Below are positions 1-9,254 of a stretch of DNA of 64,000 nucleotides, piece after piece. The stretch covers positions 26,487 to 90,486 of the forward strand of contig NZ_JWLD01000025.1 in assembly GCF_000813725.1 (NCBI RefSeq), written 5' to 3'. This stretch comes from Leisingera sp. ANG-Vp (GTDB taxonomy: Bacteria > Pseudomonadota > Alphaproteobacteria > Rhodobacterales > Rhodobacteraceae). A program made the position numbers and the translations under genes. How positions within the stretch are numbered: position 1 is the stretch's first letter; each line of letters begins with the position of its first letter. The notes under the pieces were generated by a model that saw only the letters and a program-made list of their open reading frames with translations, made no database searches and had not been told where the DNA came from.

Positions 1-1675
1 CAGCCTCCTGAAGCGCCTGCCGGACCGCAGGGCGCAGTTTAACAAGCTGCTCTGCCAGTTCCGCATGAGCCGAAGCATCAAATACCTGCTCGATGCCGCG
101 GCGGAACAGAGCGGTGTCCGAACCGATCCCCTCGACCAGTTTCAGCCACCAGTCCCGCAGCTCTGCCTCGCTGGAAAAACCTGCAAGTTGCGGATCCAGC
201 CAAGGCACATCAAAGGGGTCAGGGCTGTTGCCTGCTTTTTTGGCGATCTCAAGCTTCTGCCGGTCCCGCGGCTCGCCCTGCGGGCGCAGCCGCATCGGCA
301 TCATCACATTGTCGCCAAAAGAGCCCTGGAACAGAACCGGCCGCGAGGTGGCGTAGCCGATCCGCGCCGCGACGGTGGCCTGATGCAGCCCGCTGAGGTT
401 CTGCTCTGCCACTGTGACCGTCCCCGCCGTGGGCAGGATTTCCCGGGTCAACAGCTCCGCCAAGGCCCGCCGGTCCTCCTCCGAGGGCGCCGAAATGCCG
501 ATCACCTGTCCTGCCGGGAAGGTCGCGCTGAGATCCTCCAGCACCAGATTGCCGTCAGTGTCGCGCACATTGACCGTATCCAGCACCACATCGCCCTTGA
601 GCCGCCCAAGCTCCTCCGGCGCGCCGCGCATCAGGCTCTCGTCGACCATGCCTTGCGGTGCAAACCGCTCCAGGATCACCTCCCAGCGCAGGGACATGTC
701 CTGTGTCTGATTGTAATAGGCCAGCAGTTCCTTCCACGGGCTGGCCAGATCCTTGTAGGCCGCCAAGGCCGCCACCAGCGCCCCCAGCGAGACCTTGCCC
801 TGCAGCACCAGAAAACCGCCCACCGCATAAAAGAAGAACGGCGTCAGCTGGGTAATGAAGTTGTTGAGGAACTTCATGAAGAACTTTTTCTGGTAGATCT
901 CGAAGCGGATGTCGAACAGCCGCCCCAGCCGGTCGGTGATCACCGCCATCCGGTAGCGCCAGCCGCCATTGATCCGCAGCGTCGAAGCCCCCGCCGCGCT
1001 TTCGCCGATCTCGGTCGCCAGCGCCCGCACCTGCTTGATGCGTTTCTTGTTCAACAGATTGATCTGGCGCTGCAGCTTGGGAATCAGCCAGCCCTGCAGA
1101 GGAATGAGCGCTATGGCCGCCAGCCCGAACCAAACGCTTTGCAGAAACAGGAAGAACAGGATGGTCAGCATCTGACCCGCCTGCAGCACCGGCTGGCTGA
1201 CTGCATCCCCCATCAGCCCGCCCATCGGTTCGGATTCGGAGGTGACCATGGAGACCAGCTCGCCTTGGCTGACCCGCTCGAAATAGGGCTGCGGGAAGCG
1301 CAGCACCCGGGCAATCAGCTGATAGCGGAAGCGGCGCAGCATCCGTTCGGCCAGCACCCCCTTCATGGTGTTGATCCGCATCTTCAGCAGGCCGTGGCAC
1401 AATACGGCAAGCAGGAAGCCGCCGCAGAGGATCCACAGGAAGGTCAGCTGATCAAAGCTCTGCCCCAGCACCGTGATGGTCGAGGTTTCCGAGCCGATCG
1501 CGTCATTGATGATCCGCTTGGGCAGTTCCAGCGTCAGATAGAGCAGCGGGAACAGGCAGGCGGTGACCAGCAGCAGCACCAGCTGGTCGCGTTTTGAGTA
1601 TTTCCAGATGAAACGGAACAAAGAGCGTTCTATGGGAAAGCTCCATAAATGGCGGCTTCGGATATGGGCTGACAT
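1..1675 (-). CDS. ABC transporter-like protein with degenerate Walker A (partial)
   Basis: The gene starts at the ATG at 1675 (MSAHIRSRHLW...) and runs off the left edge. Residues about 20-330 look like an exporter-type transmembrane domain with several hydrophobic segments and the coupling-region wording typical of ABC half-transporters (RFPQPYFERVSQGELVSMVTSE). A nucleotide-binding-domain-like part follows, but where a Walker A (GxxGxGK[ST]) should be, around residues 390-405, the sequence reads GISAPSEEDRRALAEL, with no lysine and no second glycine pair. The Q-loop region is recognisable (RPVLFQGSFGDNV). No LSGGQ signature or Walker B is seen before the edge. It is probably a long protein whose catalytic domain lies outside the window. 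Substrate is unknown. Confidence 0.75.
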   Translation of the reverse strand, partial: MSAHIRSRHLWSFPIERSLFRFIWKYSKRDQLVLLLVTACLFPLLYLTLELPKRIINDAIGSETSTITVLGQSFDQLTFLWILCGGFLLAVLCHGLLKMRINTMKGVLAERMLRRFRYQLIARVLRFPQPYFERVSQGELVSMVTSESEPMGGLMGDAVSQPVLQAGQMLTILFFLFLQSVWFGLAAIALIPLQGWLIPKLQRQINLLNKKRIKQVRALATEIGESAAGASTLRINGGWRYRMAVITDRLGRLFDIRFEIYQKKFFMKFLNNFITQLTPFFFYAVGGFLVLQGKVSLGALVAALAAYKDLASPWKELLAYYNQTQDMSLRWEVILERFAPQGMVDESLMRGAPEELGRLKGDVVLDTVNVRDTDGNLVLEDLSATFPAGQVIGISAPSEEDRRALAELLTREILPTAGTVTVAEQNLSGLHQATVAARIGYATSRPVLFQGSFGDNVMMPMRLRPQGEPRDRQKLEIAKKAGNSPDPFDVPWLDPQLAGFSSEAELRDWWLKLVEGIGSDTALFRRGIEQVFDASAHAELAEQLVKLRPAVRQALQEA

Positions 1676-1817
1676 ATGGGTAGCGCGGATTGGCAGCTAC
1701 AGGCAATGGGCAGAAACCTGCCTCGTCCCGTTGCGGCACCCTGCCGGCACAGCATTTGCCAGACGGTGAAAAATCCGTAAGGTTCCAGCACCGTACACTT
1801 GCTGGAGGTCATTCGGT

Positions 1818-2210
1818 TTGCCTGAATACGTCGGTTCCGTCCTGCTGCTGCTCTGCGCCCTGCAGGTCAAGCATCTGTTTGCCGACTTCTTTCTGCAAAC
1901 GCCGAAAATGCTGTCCGGCCGCTGCGCCTATGCGCATATGGGGCGCGCCCAGCACGCCGGCGTGCATATCATCGGCTCGGCCATCGTGTTTGCCCTGTTC
2001 AGCGCGCCGGTGATGTTTATTCTGGTGCTGGCGGTGCTGGAGTGGATTGTCCATTTCCACATCGATTTCGGCAAAGCCCGCTACTCCGAGGTGAAAAAAC
2101 TGAACCCGCAGCAGGCGCGGTTCTGGCAGGCAATGGGCTCGGACCAGATGCTGCATCAGCTTACCTACATCGCAATGGCCTGGGCCTGGGTGAAATACGC
2201 CGCGATGTAA
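1818..2210 (+). CDS. DUF3307 family membrane protein
   Basis: A 130-residue protein with hydrophobic segments at about residues 5-25 and 50-75 and the features of the DUF3307 family (HLFADFFLQT near the N-terminus, HIDFGKARYSEVKKLNPQQARFWQAMGSDQMLH near the C-terminus). Function is unknown; members are predicted inner-membrane proteins. The start is a TTG at 1818, chosen because a strong GGAGG lies at 1804-1808, nine bases upstream, and the family begins at this point. It diverges from the ABC-type gene to its left. It converges with the Lrp gene across the inverted repeats at 2218-2323. Confidence 0.8.
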   Translation: MPEYVGSVLLLLCALQVKHLFADFFLQTPKMLSGRCAYAHMGRAQHAGVHIIGSAIVFALFSAPVMFILVLAVLEWIVHFHIDFGKARYSEVKKLNPQQARFWQAMGSDQMLHQLTYIAMAWAWVKYAAM

Positions 2211-2217
2211 GACACTG

Positions 2218-2323
2218 GGGCCAGCCCCCAGACCCCTGGAGTACTTCCGGCAAGATGAAAAGGCGGGCAGCTGCTTCGCCTTGCTTCAAGTACTCCCGCC
2301 GGAGGCATGCGCCGCAAGGCGCA
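2218..2323. repeat. Intergenic nested inverted repeat, copy A
   Basis: GGAGTACTT at 2238-2246 pairs perfectly with AAGTACTCC at 2288-2296. Inside lies a shorter AAGGCG/CGCCTT pair, and a separate TGCGCC-gcaa-GGCGCA hairpin follows at 2308-2323. The element sits between two convergent genes, so it probably acts as a bidirectional terminator. It shares its plan and the TACTCCCGCCGGAG core with copy B at 14733-14831. Confidence 0.65.
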
Positions 2324-2327
2324 ACTC

Positions 2328-2786
2328 CTAAGATACCACAGGCCGATCCCGCTTGATGGTTCGCAGCACCACATTGGTCTGGGCGCTGGCAACTGCCGGC
2401 AGGCGGAACAGGAAATCCTCCAGGAACCGGTTGTAGGCCTCCAGATCCGGCGCCAGAACCCGAAGGTGGTAATCAGCCTGTCCGGTGGTGGCATAGCACT
2501 CCTGAACCAGCGGGCTGGTCTCCACTGCCCGGATGAACTCAACCAGCTTGTCCGGGTCGTGGCGCGTCAGGTGCACATGCACCAGCGCCTGAAATCCCAG
2601 CCCCATCGCTGGCGCATTCACCACCGCGCCATAGCGCTCGATGATACCGGCCTCCTCCAGCGCCCGCACCCGGCGCCACAGAGCCGAAGACGACATGCCC
2701 ACAGCCTCGGCCAGATCTGCATTTGAAATGCGGGAATCTTCCTGCAGCAGGGTCAGAATGCGGCGGTCACGGTCGTCGAGCTTCAT
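2328..2786 (-). CDS. Lrp/AsnC family transcriptional regulator
   Basis: A 152-residue protein with an N-terminal winged helix-turn-helix (LDDRDRRILTLLQEDSRISNADLAEAVGMS, residues about 3-50) and a C-terminal RAM/AsnC ligand domain (residues about 65-145). The open frame extends to 2867, but the ATG at 2786 gives the usual family length and N-terminus (MKLDDRDRRIL), so I use it. The gene is divergent from the indolepyruvate oxidoreductase at 2934, so it probably regulates that gene in response to an amino acid. This target is inferred from position only. Confidence 0.88.
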   Translation of the reverse strand: MKLDDRDRRILTLLQEDSRISNADLAEAVGMSSSALWRRVRALEEAGIIERYGAVVNAPAMGLGFQALVHVHLTRHDPDKLVEFIRAVETSPLVQECYATTGQADYHLRVLAPDLEAYNRFLEDFLFRLPAVASAQTNVVLRTIKRDRPVVS

Positions 2787-2933
2787 GATACGGTCCAAAT
2801 TTTCAGAATGCCGTGTCTGATCGGGTAATCTAACCATAAATCTCCGCAAAACCAGCAACAGGGGCAAATCTTTTCAGGCTTTGAGGATTATTCTTCCGGA
2901 AAACACGACTTTGCCCGCAAGGATCCGCCCGCG
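2787..2933. promoter_or_regulatory. Divergent Lrp / indolepyruvate oxidoreductase promoter region
   Basis: This 147-base spacer holds AT-rich patches typical of Lrp-type binding (for example CAAATTTTCAG near 2795) and a perfect 8-base palindrome TTCCGGAA at 2894-2901. An AAGGA ribosome-binding site lies about ten bases before the ATG at 2934. No exact promoter could be assigned. Confidence 0.4.
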
Positions 2934-5900
2934 ATGACCAAGCTGAGCCACGATTTCCGCAGCTACAAACTGGACGACCGTTACGACATGACCAAGGGCC
3001 GGGTGTTCCTGACCGGGACCCAGGCGCTGGCCCGGATCATGCTGGACCAGGCCCGCCGCGACCGCGAGAGCGGGCTGAACACCGCAGGCTTTGTCTCGGG
3101 CTACCGCGGCTCGCCCCTGGGCGGCGTCGATCTGGAATTCTGGCGCGCGCAGGAGCGGATGCAGGCGAACCGGATCAAGTTCATGCCGGCGGTGAACGAG
3201 GATCTGGGGGCAACGGCTGTCCTGGGCGCGCAGCAGGCGGTGCTGGACCCGCACTGCGAGGTCGAGGGCGTGTTTTCCATGTGGTACGGCAAGGGCCCCG
3301 GCGTCGACCGCTCCGGCGATGCGCTGAAGCATGGCAACGCCTATGGCTCCTCGCAAAAGGGCGGCGTGCTGGTGGTGGCGGGCGATGACCACGGCTGCGT
3401 CAGCTCCTCAATGCCGCATCAGTCGGATGCCGCATTCCTGGCCTGGTTCATGCCTGTCCTGAACCCGGCGGATGTGTCCGAATACCTGACTTTCGGCGAA
3501 TACGGCTTTGCCCTGTCGCGCTACTCCGGCACCTGGGTGGGGTTCAAGGCGGTCTCGGAAACCGTGGAAAGCGCCCGTTCGGTCGAGCTGTGCCCGGACC
3601 GCAAGTTCATCTACCCGGAGCTGCCGGACTATCCCGGCGGGCTGCATATCCGCCGCGCCGACCTGCCCTCGCCCGAGATTGAGACCCGCATCCATGCCAA
3701 GCTCGACGCGGTGCGCGCCTTTGCCGAAGCCAATCCGATCGACAAACGGATCTATGACATCAAGGAAGCGCGCTTTGGCTTTGTCTCCACCGGCAAGGGG
3801 CATCTGGACCTGATGGAGGCGCTGCGGCTTCTGGGTCTGGACGAGGCCGCCTGCCGCCGCCTGGGGATCGACATCTACAAGGTCGGGATGGTCTGGCCGC
3901 TGGACCGCACCGATGCGCTGCGGTTTGTACGCGGCAAAGAGGAAGTGCTGGTTGTCGAGGAAAAGCGCGGTATCATCGAAAGCCAGTTCAAGGAGAACTT
4001 CTACGACTGGCCCGGCAGCAAGCCGGAGAAGATGGTCGGCAAATACGACAGCCAGGGCAAACCGCTGATCCCCTGGACCGGGGAGCTGAGCCCGCTCTTG
4101 CTGGCGCCCATCGTGGCGGCGCGGCTGGACAAGTTCTTCCCCGGGGAGAACCTGCCCGCCAAGGCCGCCGCGCTGACAGCTGAACCACCCAAGGCGCTGA
4201 ACGTGCCCGGCGCCACCCGAACGCCCTATTTCTGTTCGGGCTGCCCGCATAACTCCTCGACCAAACTGCCGGAGGGGTCCAAGGCGTTCTCCGGCATCGG
4301 CTGCCATGTGATGGCCAGCTGGATGGACCGGGAGACGGCAGGCTATGCGCAGATGGGCGGCGAAGGCGTGCCCTGGACCGTGGCCTCGCAATTCAACGGC
4401 AACAAGCATGTGTTCCAGAACCTCGGCGAAGGCACCTGGTATCACTCGGGTTCTTTGGCGATCCGCCAGGCGGTCGCGGCCGGAACAAACATCACCTACA
4501 AGATCCTCTACAATGACGCGGTAGCGATGACCGGCGGCCAGCCGGTGGACGGACCCGTCTCAGTCCACGGCATCGCCCAGACCTGCCGCGCCGAGGGGGT
4601 TGAGCGGATCGCCCTGATCTCGGACGACATCGGCAAATTCATCCACGGGGACTTCCCGCGCGGCACCACCTTCCACGACCGTGCCGAGCTGGACACCGTG
4701 CAGCGCGAGCTGCGCGATACCCCCGGTGTCACCGTGCTGATCTATGAGCAGACCTGCGCCACCGAGAAACGACGCCGCCGCAAACGCGGCAAGATGGAAG
4801 ACCCCAAGCGGTTTGCCTTCATCAACGATCTGGTCTGCGAGGGCTGCGGCGACTGCTCGGTGGAAAGCAACTGCCTGAGCGTGGAGCCGAAGGAGACGCC
4901 CTTTGGCCGCAAGCGCAAGATCAACCTCAGCTCCTGCAACAAGGATTTCTCCTGCCTGAACGGATTCTGCCCCTCCTTTGTCACTGTCGAAGGCGCCACC
5001 CGGCGCAAGAAGAAACCTGCGGGGCTTGATGCGGCTCAGTTGACCGCCAAGCTGCCCGCCCCCGAATTGCCATCCCTCGCGGAGCCGTTCGACCTGCTGG
5101 TCACCGGTGTTGGCGGCACCGGCGTTGTCACTGTCGGCGCGCTGATCACAATGGCAGCGCATCTGGAGGGCAAAGGCGCCAGCGTGCTGGATTTCACCGG
5201 CTTTGCCCAGAAGTTCGGCACTGTTCTCAGCTACATCCGCCTGTCCAAGGAACCGGAAACCCTCAATCAGGTGCGCATTGATCAGGGCGGCGCCGATGCC
5301 GTCATCGGCTGCGACGTGGTGGTGAGCTCGGCGCCCAAGGCCTCGGTGCATTACCGCCATGGCACCAAAGTGGTGCTGAACCGGGCGGAGATGCCAACCG
5401 GCGACCTGGTGCTGCGCCGCGATGCCGACCTGATGGCCGGGGTGCGGGAACAGACCATCGCAGAAGCGGTGGGTCCGCAGAACCTGTCAGGCTTCAACGC
5501 CAACGAGGCAGCAGAGGAGATGCTGGGCGATGCGGTGCTGGCCAATGTGATGATGCTGGGCTTTGCCTGGCAGAAGGGGCTGGTGCCGGTCAGCGCCGGT
5601 GCTTTGGATCAGGCGATTGAGCTGAATGGGGTCGCGGTCGAAAAGAACCGCCTGGCTTTTGCAATCGGCCGGGCAATGGCGGCAGACCCGCATTTGGTTT
5701 CCGGCCACTACGAGGAAATGCCTGAAAAGACAGAAACGCTCGACGCGCTGATCGAACGGCGCGCCACCTTCCTCACCGGCTATCAGAACATGGCCTATGC
5801 CGGGCGCTTCACCAGCGCCTTGAAGCGCTTCCGTGAGAATGTGCCGGAAGATGCCCGGGACGAGCTGACGGCAGCCGCCGCAAAATCACTGTTCAAACTG

Positions 5901-6356
5901 ATGGCCTACAAGGACGAGCTCGAAGTCGCCCGGCTGCTGACCAGCGAATCCTTCCGGCATCAGCTGGAGGATGAATTCGAGGGTGATTTCAGCGTGAAGT
6001 ACCATCTCGCCCCGCCGCTGCTGAACTGGAAGCGGGATGCGCGGGGGCGCCCCGCCAAACGCGCCTTTGGCGCCTGGCTGCGGCCCGCGATGAACGTGCT
6101 GGCCAAAGGAAAAAGCCTGCGCGGTTCCGCCTTCAACCCCTTTGGCTACCACGAAGAGGCAAGGCTCCACCGGGAATTGCTGGCGTGGTTTGAGACCGCT
6201 TTGGACACTGTCGCCGGCCGGTACAGCGCGGAGACCCGAGACGTCTGCCTGAACATCCTGCAGGCGCCGATGGAAATCCGCGGCTACGGGCCCGTGCGCA
6301 TGAAAGCAGCGCGGGAAGTGCGGGCCAAAGCTGAGGAACTGCTCGCCAGACTCTAG
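2934..6356 (+). CDS. Indolepyruvate:ferredoxin oxidoreductase, fused alpha-beta type
   Basis: A 1140-residue protein that fuses the IorA-like and IorB-like parts, the usual size for proteobacterial fused enzymes. It oxidatively decarboxylates indolepyruvate and other aryl pyruvates from aromatic amino-acid transamination to aryl-acetyl-CoA, using thiamine diphosphate and Fe-S clusters. The N-terminal pyrimidine-binding domain shows GYRGSPLGG and the PAVNEDLGATAVLGAQQ region. CSGCPHN starts at C434 and the diphosphate region follows (NLGEGTWYHSG). A CX2CX2CX5C iron-sulfur motif starts at C635 (CEGCGDCSVESNC). The gamma-type domain begins near residue 720 (LLVTGVGGTGVVT). The gene is monocistronic, divergent from an Lrp regulator, and ends two bases before the convergent TetR gene. 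Confidence 0.93.
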   Translation: MTKLSHDFRSYKLDDRYDMTKGRVFLTGTQALARIMLDQARRDRESGLNTAGFVSGYRGSPLGGVDLEFWRAQERMQANRIKFMPAVNEDLGATAVLGAQQAVLDPHCEVEGVFSMWYGKGPGVDRSGDALKHGNAYGSSQKGGVLVVAGDDHGCVSSSMPHQSDAAFLAWFMPVLNPADVSEYLTFGEYGFALSRYSGTWVGFKAVSETVESARSVELCPDRKFIYPELPDYPGGLHIRRADLPSPEIETRIHAKLDAVRAFAEANPIDKRIYDIKEARFGFVSTGKGHLDLMEALRLLGLDEAACRRLGIDIYKVGMVWPLDRTDALRFVRGKEEVLVVEEKRGIIESQFKENFYDWPGSKPEKMVGKYDSQGKPLIPWTGELSPLLLAPIVAARLDKFFPGENLPAKAAALTAEPPKALNVPGATRTPYFCSGCPHNSSTKLPEGSKAFSGIGCHVMASWMDRETAGYAQMGGEGVPWTVASQFNGNKHVFQNLGEGTWYHSGSLAIRQAVAAGTNITYKILYNDAVAMTGGQPVDGPVSVHGIAQTCRAEGVERIALISDDIGKFIHGDFPRGTTFHDRAELDTVQRELRDTPGVTVLIYEQTCATEKRRRRKRGKMEDPKRFAFINDLVCEGCGDCSVESNCLSVEPKETPFGRKRKINLSSCNKDFSCLNGFCPSFVTVEGATRRKKKPAGLDAAQLTAKLPAPELPSLAEPFDLLVTGVGGTGVVTVGALITMAAHLEGKGASVLDFTGFAQKFGTVLSYIRLSKEPETLNQVRIDQGGADAVIGCDVVVSSAPKASVHYRHGTKVVLNRAEMPTGDLVLRRDADLMAGVREQTIAEAVGPQNLSGFNANEAAEEMLGDAVLANVMMLGFAWQKGLVPVSAGALDQAIELNGVAVEKNRLAFAIGRAMAADPHLVSGHYEEMPEKTETLDALIERRATFLTGYQNMAYAGRFTSALKRFRENVPEDARDELTAAAAKSLFKLMAYKDELEVARLLTSESFRHQLEDEFEGDFSVKYHLAPPLLNWKRDARGRPAKRAFGAWLRPAMNVLAKGKSLRGSAFNPFGYHEEARLHRELLAWFETALDTVAGRYSAETRDVCLNILQAPMEIRGYGPVRMKAAREVRAKAEELLARL

Positions 6357-6358
6357 GT

Positions 6359-7024
6359 TCAGACGTCCCAGTGCTGCTTGGTAAACTCGGTAAAGGCCTC
6401 CATCTCCTCAGGCAGCGGTTCACGCCCAGTGAACACCTTGAGGTATTCCGGCGTCACTTCCAGGCGGTGGGCATGACTCTCATTCGGGTCGGCCATGTCG
6501 TAGCCCAGCTGCATGTAATAAAGCACCTTGGCGCGGGTCATTGCCTCGCGCTCAGCGTAGCCGTAGCGTTCGAACATGCCTGTCAGCGCTTCGACCCTGC
6601 GGCTGTCAGAGCGGTCCAGCAGGCTGCGCACCTTCCCCGAGCGCCGCGACCAGTCGCGCACTGCGAAGTCCAGCGCGGTGTTGAACAGATTCGGGTTGGT
6701 GATGCAGTGGAACACGTTCAGCACCGCGCCAGTGATTGTTTTGGCCGGCGCCTCGGCCTGGCGCACCATGCCGGCGGTGTTGGTCTGCTCCCAGGTTTTC
6801 AGAAGCGCATCCAATAGATCCTGGCGCGACTTGAAATACCAGTAAAAGGACGAGCGCGACACCTGCATCCGCTCGGCCAGCGCCAGCACCTTCACCTGCT
6901 CCACCCCGTCCGAGATCAGCACGTCCATCGCCACATTCAGCCAGTCGTTGCGGGTGACCTTGATATTGCCTACCAGCGGCTCGGCCTCCGGATCGTCCCG
7001 GTGCAGTACAGGTTTTTGCGCCAT
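6359..7024 (-). CDS. TetR family transcriptional regulator
   Basis: A 221-residue regulator. The TetR N-terminal DNA-binding domain lies at residues about 25-75 (NDWLNVAMDVLISDGVEQVKV, then VSRSSFYWYFKSRQDLL). The open frame continues to 7234, but the ATG at 7024 (MAQKPVLHRDD) has an AAAGG ribosome-binding site six bases upstream and gives normal family length. The extra upstream residues are compositionally odd and I exclude them. The gene points away from the ABC importer operon at 7473, so it may control that operon across the 448-base spacer. This is an inference; ligand unknown. Confidence 0.88.
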   Translation of the reverse strand: MAQKPVLHRDDPEAEPLVGNIKVTRNDWLNVAMDVLISDGVEQVKVLALAERMQVSRSSFYWYFKSRQDLLDALLKTWEQTNTAGMVRQAEAPAKTITGAVLNVFHCITNPNLFNTALDFAVRDWSRRSGKVRSLLDRSDSRRVEALTGMFERYGYAEREAMTRAKVLYYMQLGYDMADPNESHAHRLEVTPEYLKVFTGREPLPEEMEAFTEFTKQHWDV

Positions 7025-7472
7025 TTGCCGCCTTTCGCTTTTATCGCTTCCCGCCGTCATCCTAGGAGCGCCAGCGCGCGGCGCCAACATGGCAATCCCG
7101 CCAGCCCGCAAATCAAGTGGCGGCCAGGCCACAGCGGCCTTCTCGCTCCTCTGCCGGGAATGACCCCTTGGCGCACAACCGCTAGCTGCGCAGCGGGGAA
7201 TGGAACCTATAACCGCCACGCGGATGTTATCCATTGTGAACTTGCCCTATGACCTAGGCTGGAAACCGTCACAAAACTGGTACGCAGGCTGGTTAGCAGG
7301 CCGACGCGCGCGCTCTGCTGCAGCTCCCAGGCCGTTCACATTTCCCTTGTGCCGCGGGCATCTGGCCAAATGGGGTTTGACTAAACGGCGCCGGTCGCGC
7401 GAAGGTGAGGCAAAAAACAGGGGAAAACACGATCTCATGAACGCCGTGAACCAGCCGGGCGGGCAAAACTGA
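7025..7472. promoter_or_regulatory. 448-base divergent intergenic region with possible 11-codon leader ORF
   Basis: This spacer separates the TetR gene from the importer operon. I see no convincing gene. A 90-codon plus frame ending at 7472 has no family features and poor composition. An in-frame 11-codon ORF (MNAVNQPGGQN, 7437-7472) has an AGGGGAA ribosome-binding-like sequence upstream, and its TGA abuts the ATG at 7473. It could be a leader peptide giving translational coupling, or chance. No promoter or TetR operator could be assigned confidently. Confidence 0.4.
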
Positions 7473-9254
7473 ATGCGTCCGCTGCTGACCGTCGAAAATC
7501 TCAGCATCGGATTTGGCAAGGGCGAGCCGGTCGTGAAGGACGTGAGCTTTGCCGTCCAGCCGGGCGAAACACTGGCCCTGGTCGGGGAAAGCGGATCGGG
7601 CAAGACAATTTCCTGCCGTGCTGCGCTGCGCATCCTGCCAAAGGCAGCACAGCTGCGCACCGGGCGCATTCTGCTGGAAACCCGCGGCCAATCCTTGGAC
7701 TTGGCAACGCTGGACGAACGCCGGATGCGGGATGTCCGCGGCAACATTGTATCGATGATCTTTCAGGAGCCGATGCGCTCGCTGTCACCCTTGCACCGGA
7801 TCGGCAACCAGGTGTCCGAAGTTTTATGGCTGCACGGCCGAAAATCCGAACGCGCCGCCCGCAAGGAAGTGCTGGAATGTTTTGAGCGTGTCGGCTTCCC
7901 GGACCCTGAGCGCACCTACCGCTCTTACCCGTTTGAACTGTCCGGAGGCATGCGCCAGCGGGCGATGATCGCCATGGCGATGGTGGCCAAGCCGGACCTG
8001 CTGATTGCCGACGAGCCCACGACAGCGCTGGATGTGACCACCCAGGCGCAGGTGCTGGGGCTGATGAAGGAGCTTCAGCGCGAAACCGGCATGGCGATGA
8101 TCCTGGTGACGCATGATCTGGGCGTGGTCGCCAATATGGCCGAGCAGGTGGTGGTGATGCACAAGGGCCGGGTGATGGAAGCGGGCCCCGCCGAACCGAT
8201 GCTGCGCGCTCCTGCGCACCCCTATACCCGGGCGCTGTTTGATGCCGCTCCGGAAATCCCGGATGAAGCTGTCGTCGCCATACCGCCCTCCCGCGACGAT
8301 CTGATCATGGAGATGAAATCCGTCTCCAAAACCTATACGCTGCGCGCCAGCAAGGGCTGGCAGGCGCCAACCCTGATCCACGCCTGCCGCGAAATCGACC
8401 TGCGGGTCACGCGGGGCGAAACGCTGGCAATTGTCGGCGAAAGCGGCTCGGGCAAGACCACAGCAGCCCGGATTGCCCTGGGCGCCGAACTGCCTGATCC
8501 GGGCGGCGAGGTGCTGTTCCACCCTGCCGCCGGGCAGCCTCCAATTGCCGTGCACGATATGGACCGGGCAACCCGGACGGCCTTTCAGCGCCGGGCGCAG
8601 ATGGTGTTTCAGGATCCCTATTCCTCTTTGTCTCCCCGGATGCGCATCCAGGACACATTGGTGGAACCGCTGGAGATCCACGGCATCGGCAGCCGTTCAG
8701 AACGTCGTGACAAGGCCGCCGAGATGCTGCGGCTGGTCGGTTTGTCGCCAAACATGCTGAAGCGCTATCCGCATGCGTTTTCCGGCGGGCAGCGCCAGCG
8801 GCTGTCGATCGCCAGGGCGCTGATGCTGGACCCGGCGCTGATTGTTTGCGACGAGCCGACCTCAGCGCTGGACGTCTCGGTGCAGGAGCAAATCCTGAAA
8901 CTTTTGGAAGAGATCCGCGACCAGCAGAACCTGTCCTACCTGTTTATCAGCCATGACCTGGCTGTCGTGGCCCGGATTGCCGACGAGGTCGCTGTGATGC
9001 GGCGCGGGCTGATCGTCGAGCAGGCGCCGCCCGAGACACTGTTCTACAACCCTCAGCACCCCTACACCAAGGCGTTGATCGCCGCCCAGCCTGAGCCGGA
9101 CATCGACCGCCCCATCGACCTCAATCTGGTGGCCCAGGGCGCAGGCGCGCCGGAATGCTGGCCCGAAGAATTCCGCTTCAATGGCATCCAAGCGCCGCCG
9201 CTGGTGAACCTAAGCCACTTGGAAGCCGGCCATAAGGTACGCTGCCATGCTTGA
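7473..9254 (+). CDS. Oligopeptide-type ABC importer, double ATP-binding protein
   Basis: A 593-residue fusion of two OppD/OppF-type ATPases. The first Walker A is GESGSGKT with lysine 44, and its signature is LSGGMRQR. The second Walker A is GESGSGKTT with lysine 328, and its signature is FSGGQRQR. Both halves have DEPT Walker B motifs and the C-terminal oligopeptide extension with HPYT. This arrangement matches YejF/GsiA-type fused ATPases that energise importers of peptides, opines or related compounds. It is the first gene of a five-gene operon, and its end overlaps the binding-protein gene by eight bases. There is no strong ribosome-binding site, only GGGCGGGC about eight bases before the ATG. 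Confidence 0.92.
   Translation: MRPLLTVENLSIGFGKGEPVVKDVSFAVQPGETLALVGESGSGKTISCRAALRILPKAAQLRTGRILLETRGQSLDLATLDERRMRDVRGNIVSMIFQEPMRSLSPLHRIGNQVSEVLWLHGRKSERAARKEVLECFERVGFPDPERTYRSYPFELSGGMRQRAMIAMAMVAKPDLLIADEPTTALDVTTQAQVLGLMKELQRETGMAMILVTHDLGVVANMAEQVVVMHKGRVMEAGPAEPMLRAPAHPYTRALFDAAPEIPDEAVVAIPPSRDDLIMEMKSVSKTYTLRASKGWQAPTLIHACREIDLRVTRGETLAIVGESGSGKTTAARIALGAELPDPGGEVLFHPAAGQPPIAVHDMDRATRTAFQRRAQMVFQDPYSSLSPRMRIQDTLVEPLEIHGIGSRSERRDKAAEMLRLVGLSPNMLKRYPHAFSGGQRQRLSIARALMLDPALIVCDEPTSALDVSVQEQILKLLEEIRDQQNLSYLFISHDLAVVARIADEVAVMRRGLIVEQAPPETLFYNPQHPYTKALIAAQPEPDIDRPIDLNLVAQGAGAPECWPEEFRFNGIQAPPLVNLSHLEAGHKVRCHA

Noticed and set aside
65..1597. 510-codon plus-strand frame over the ABC-type gene
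   Set aside because: Low-complexity Gln/His/Arg-rich translation; the minus strand gives a coherent membrane-plus-nucleotide-binding-domain protein.
7200..7472. 90-codon plus-strand frame in the TetR-importer spacer
   Set aside because: No family resemblance, biased composition and no ribosome-binding site; only its last 11 codons are mentioned as a possible leader.
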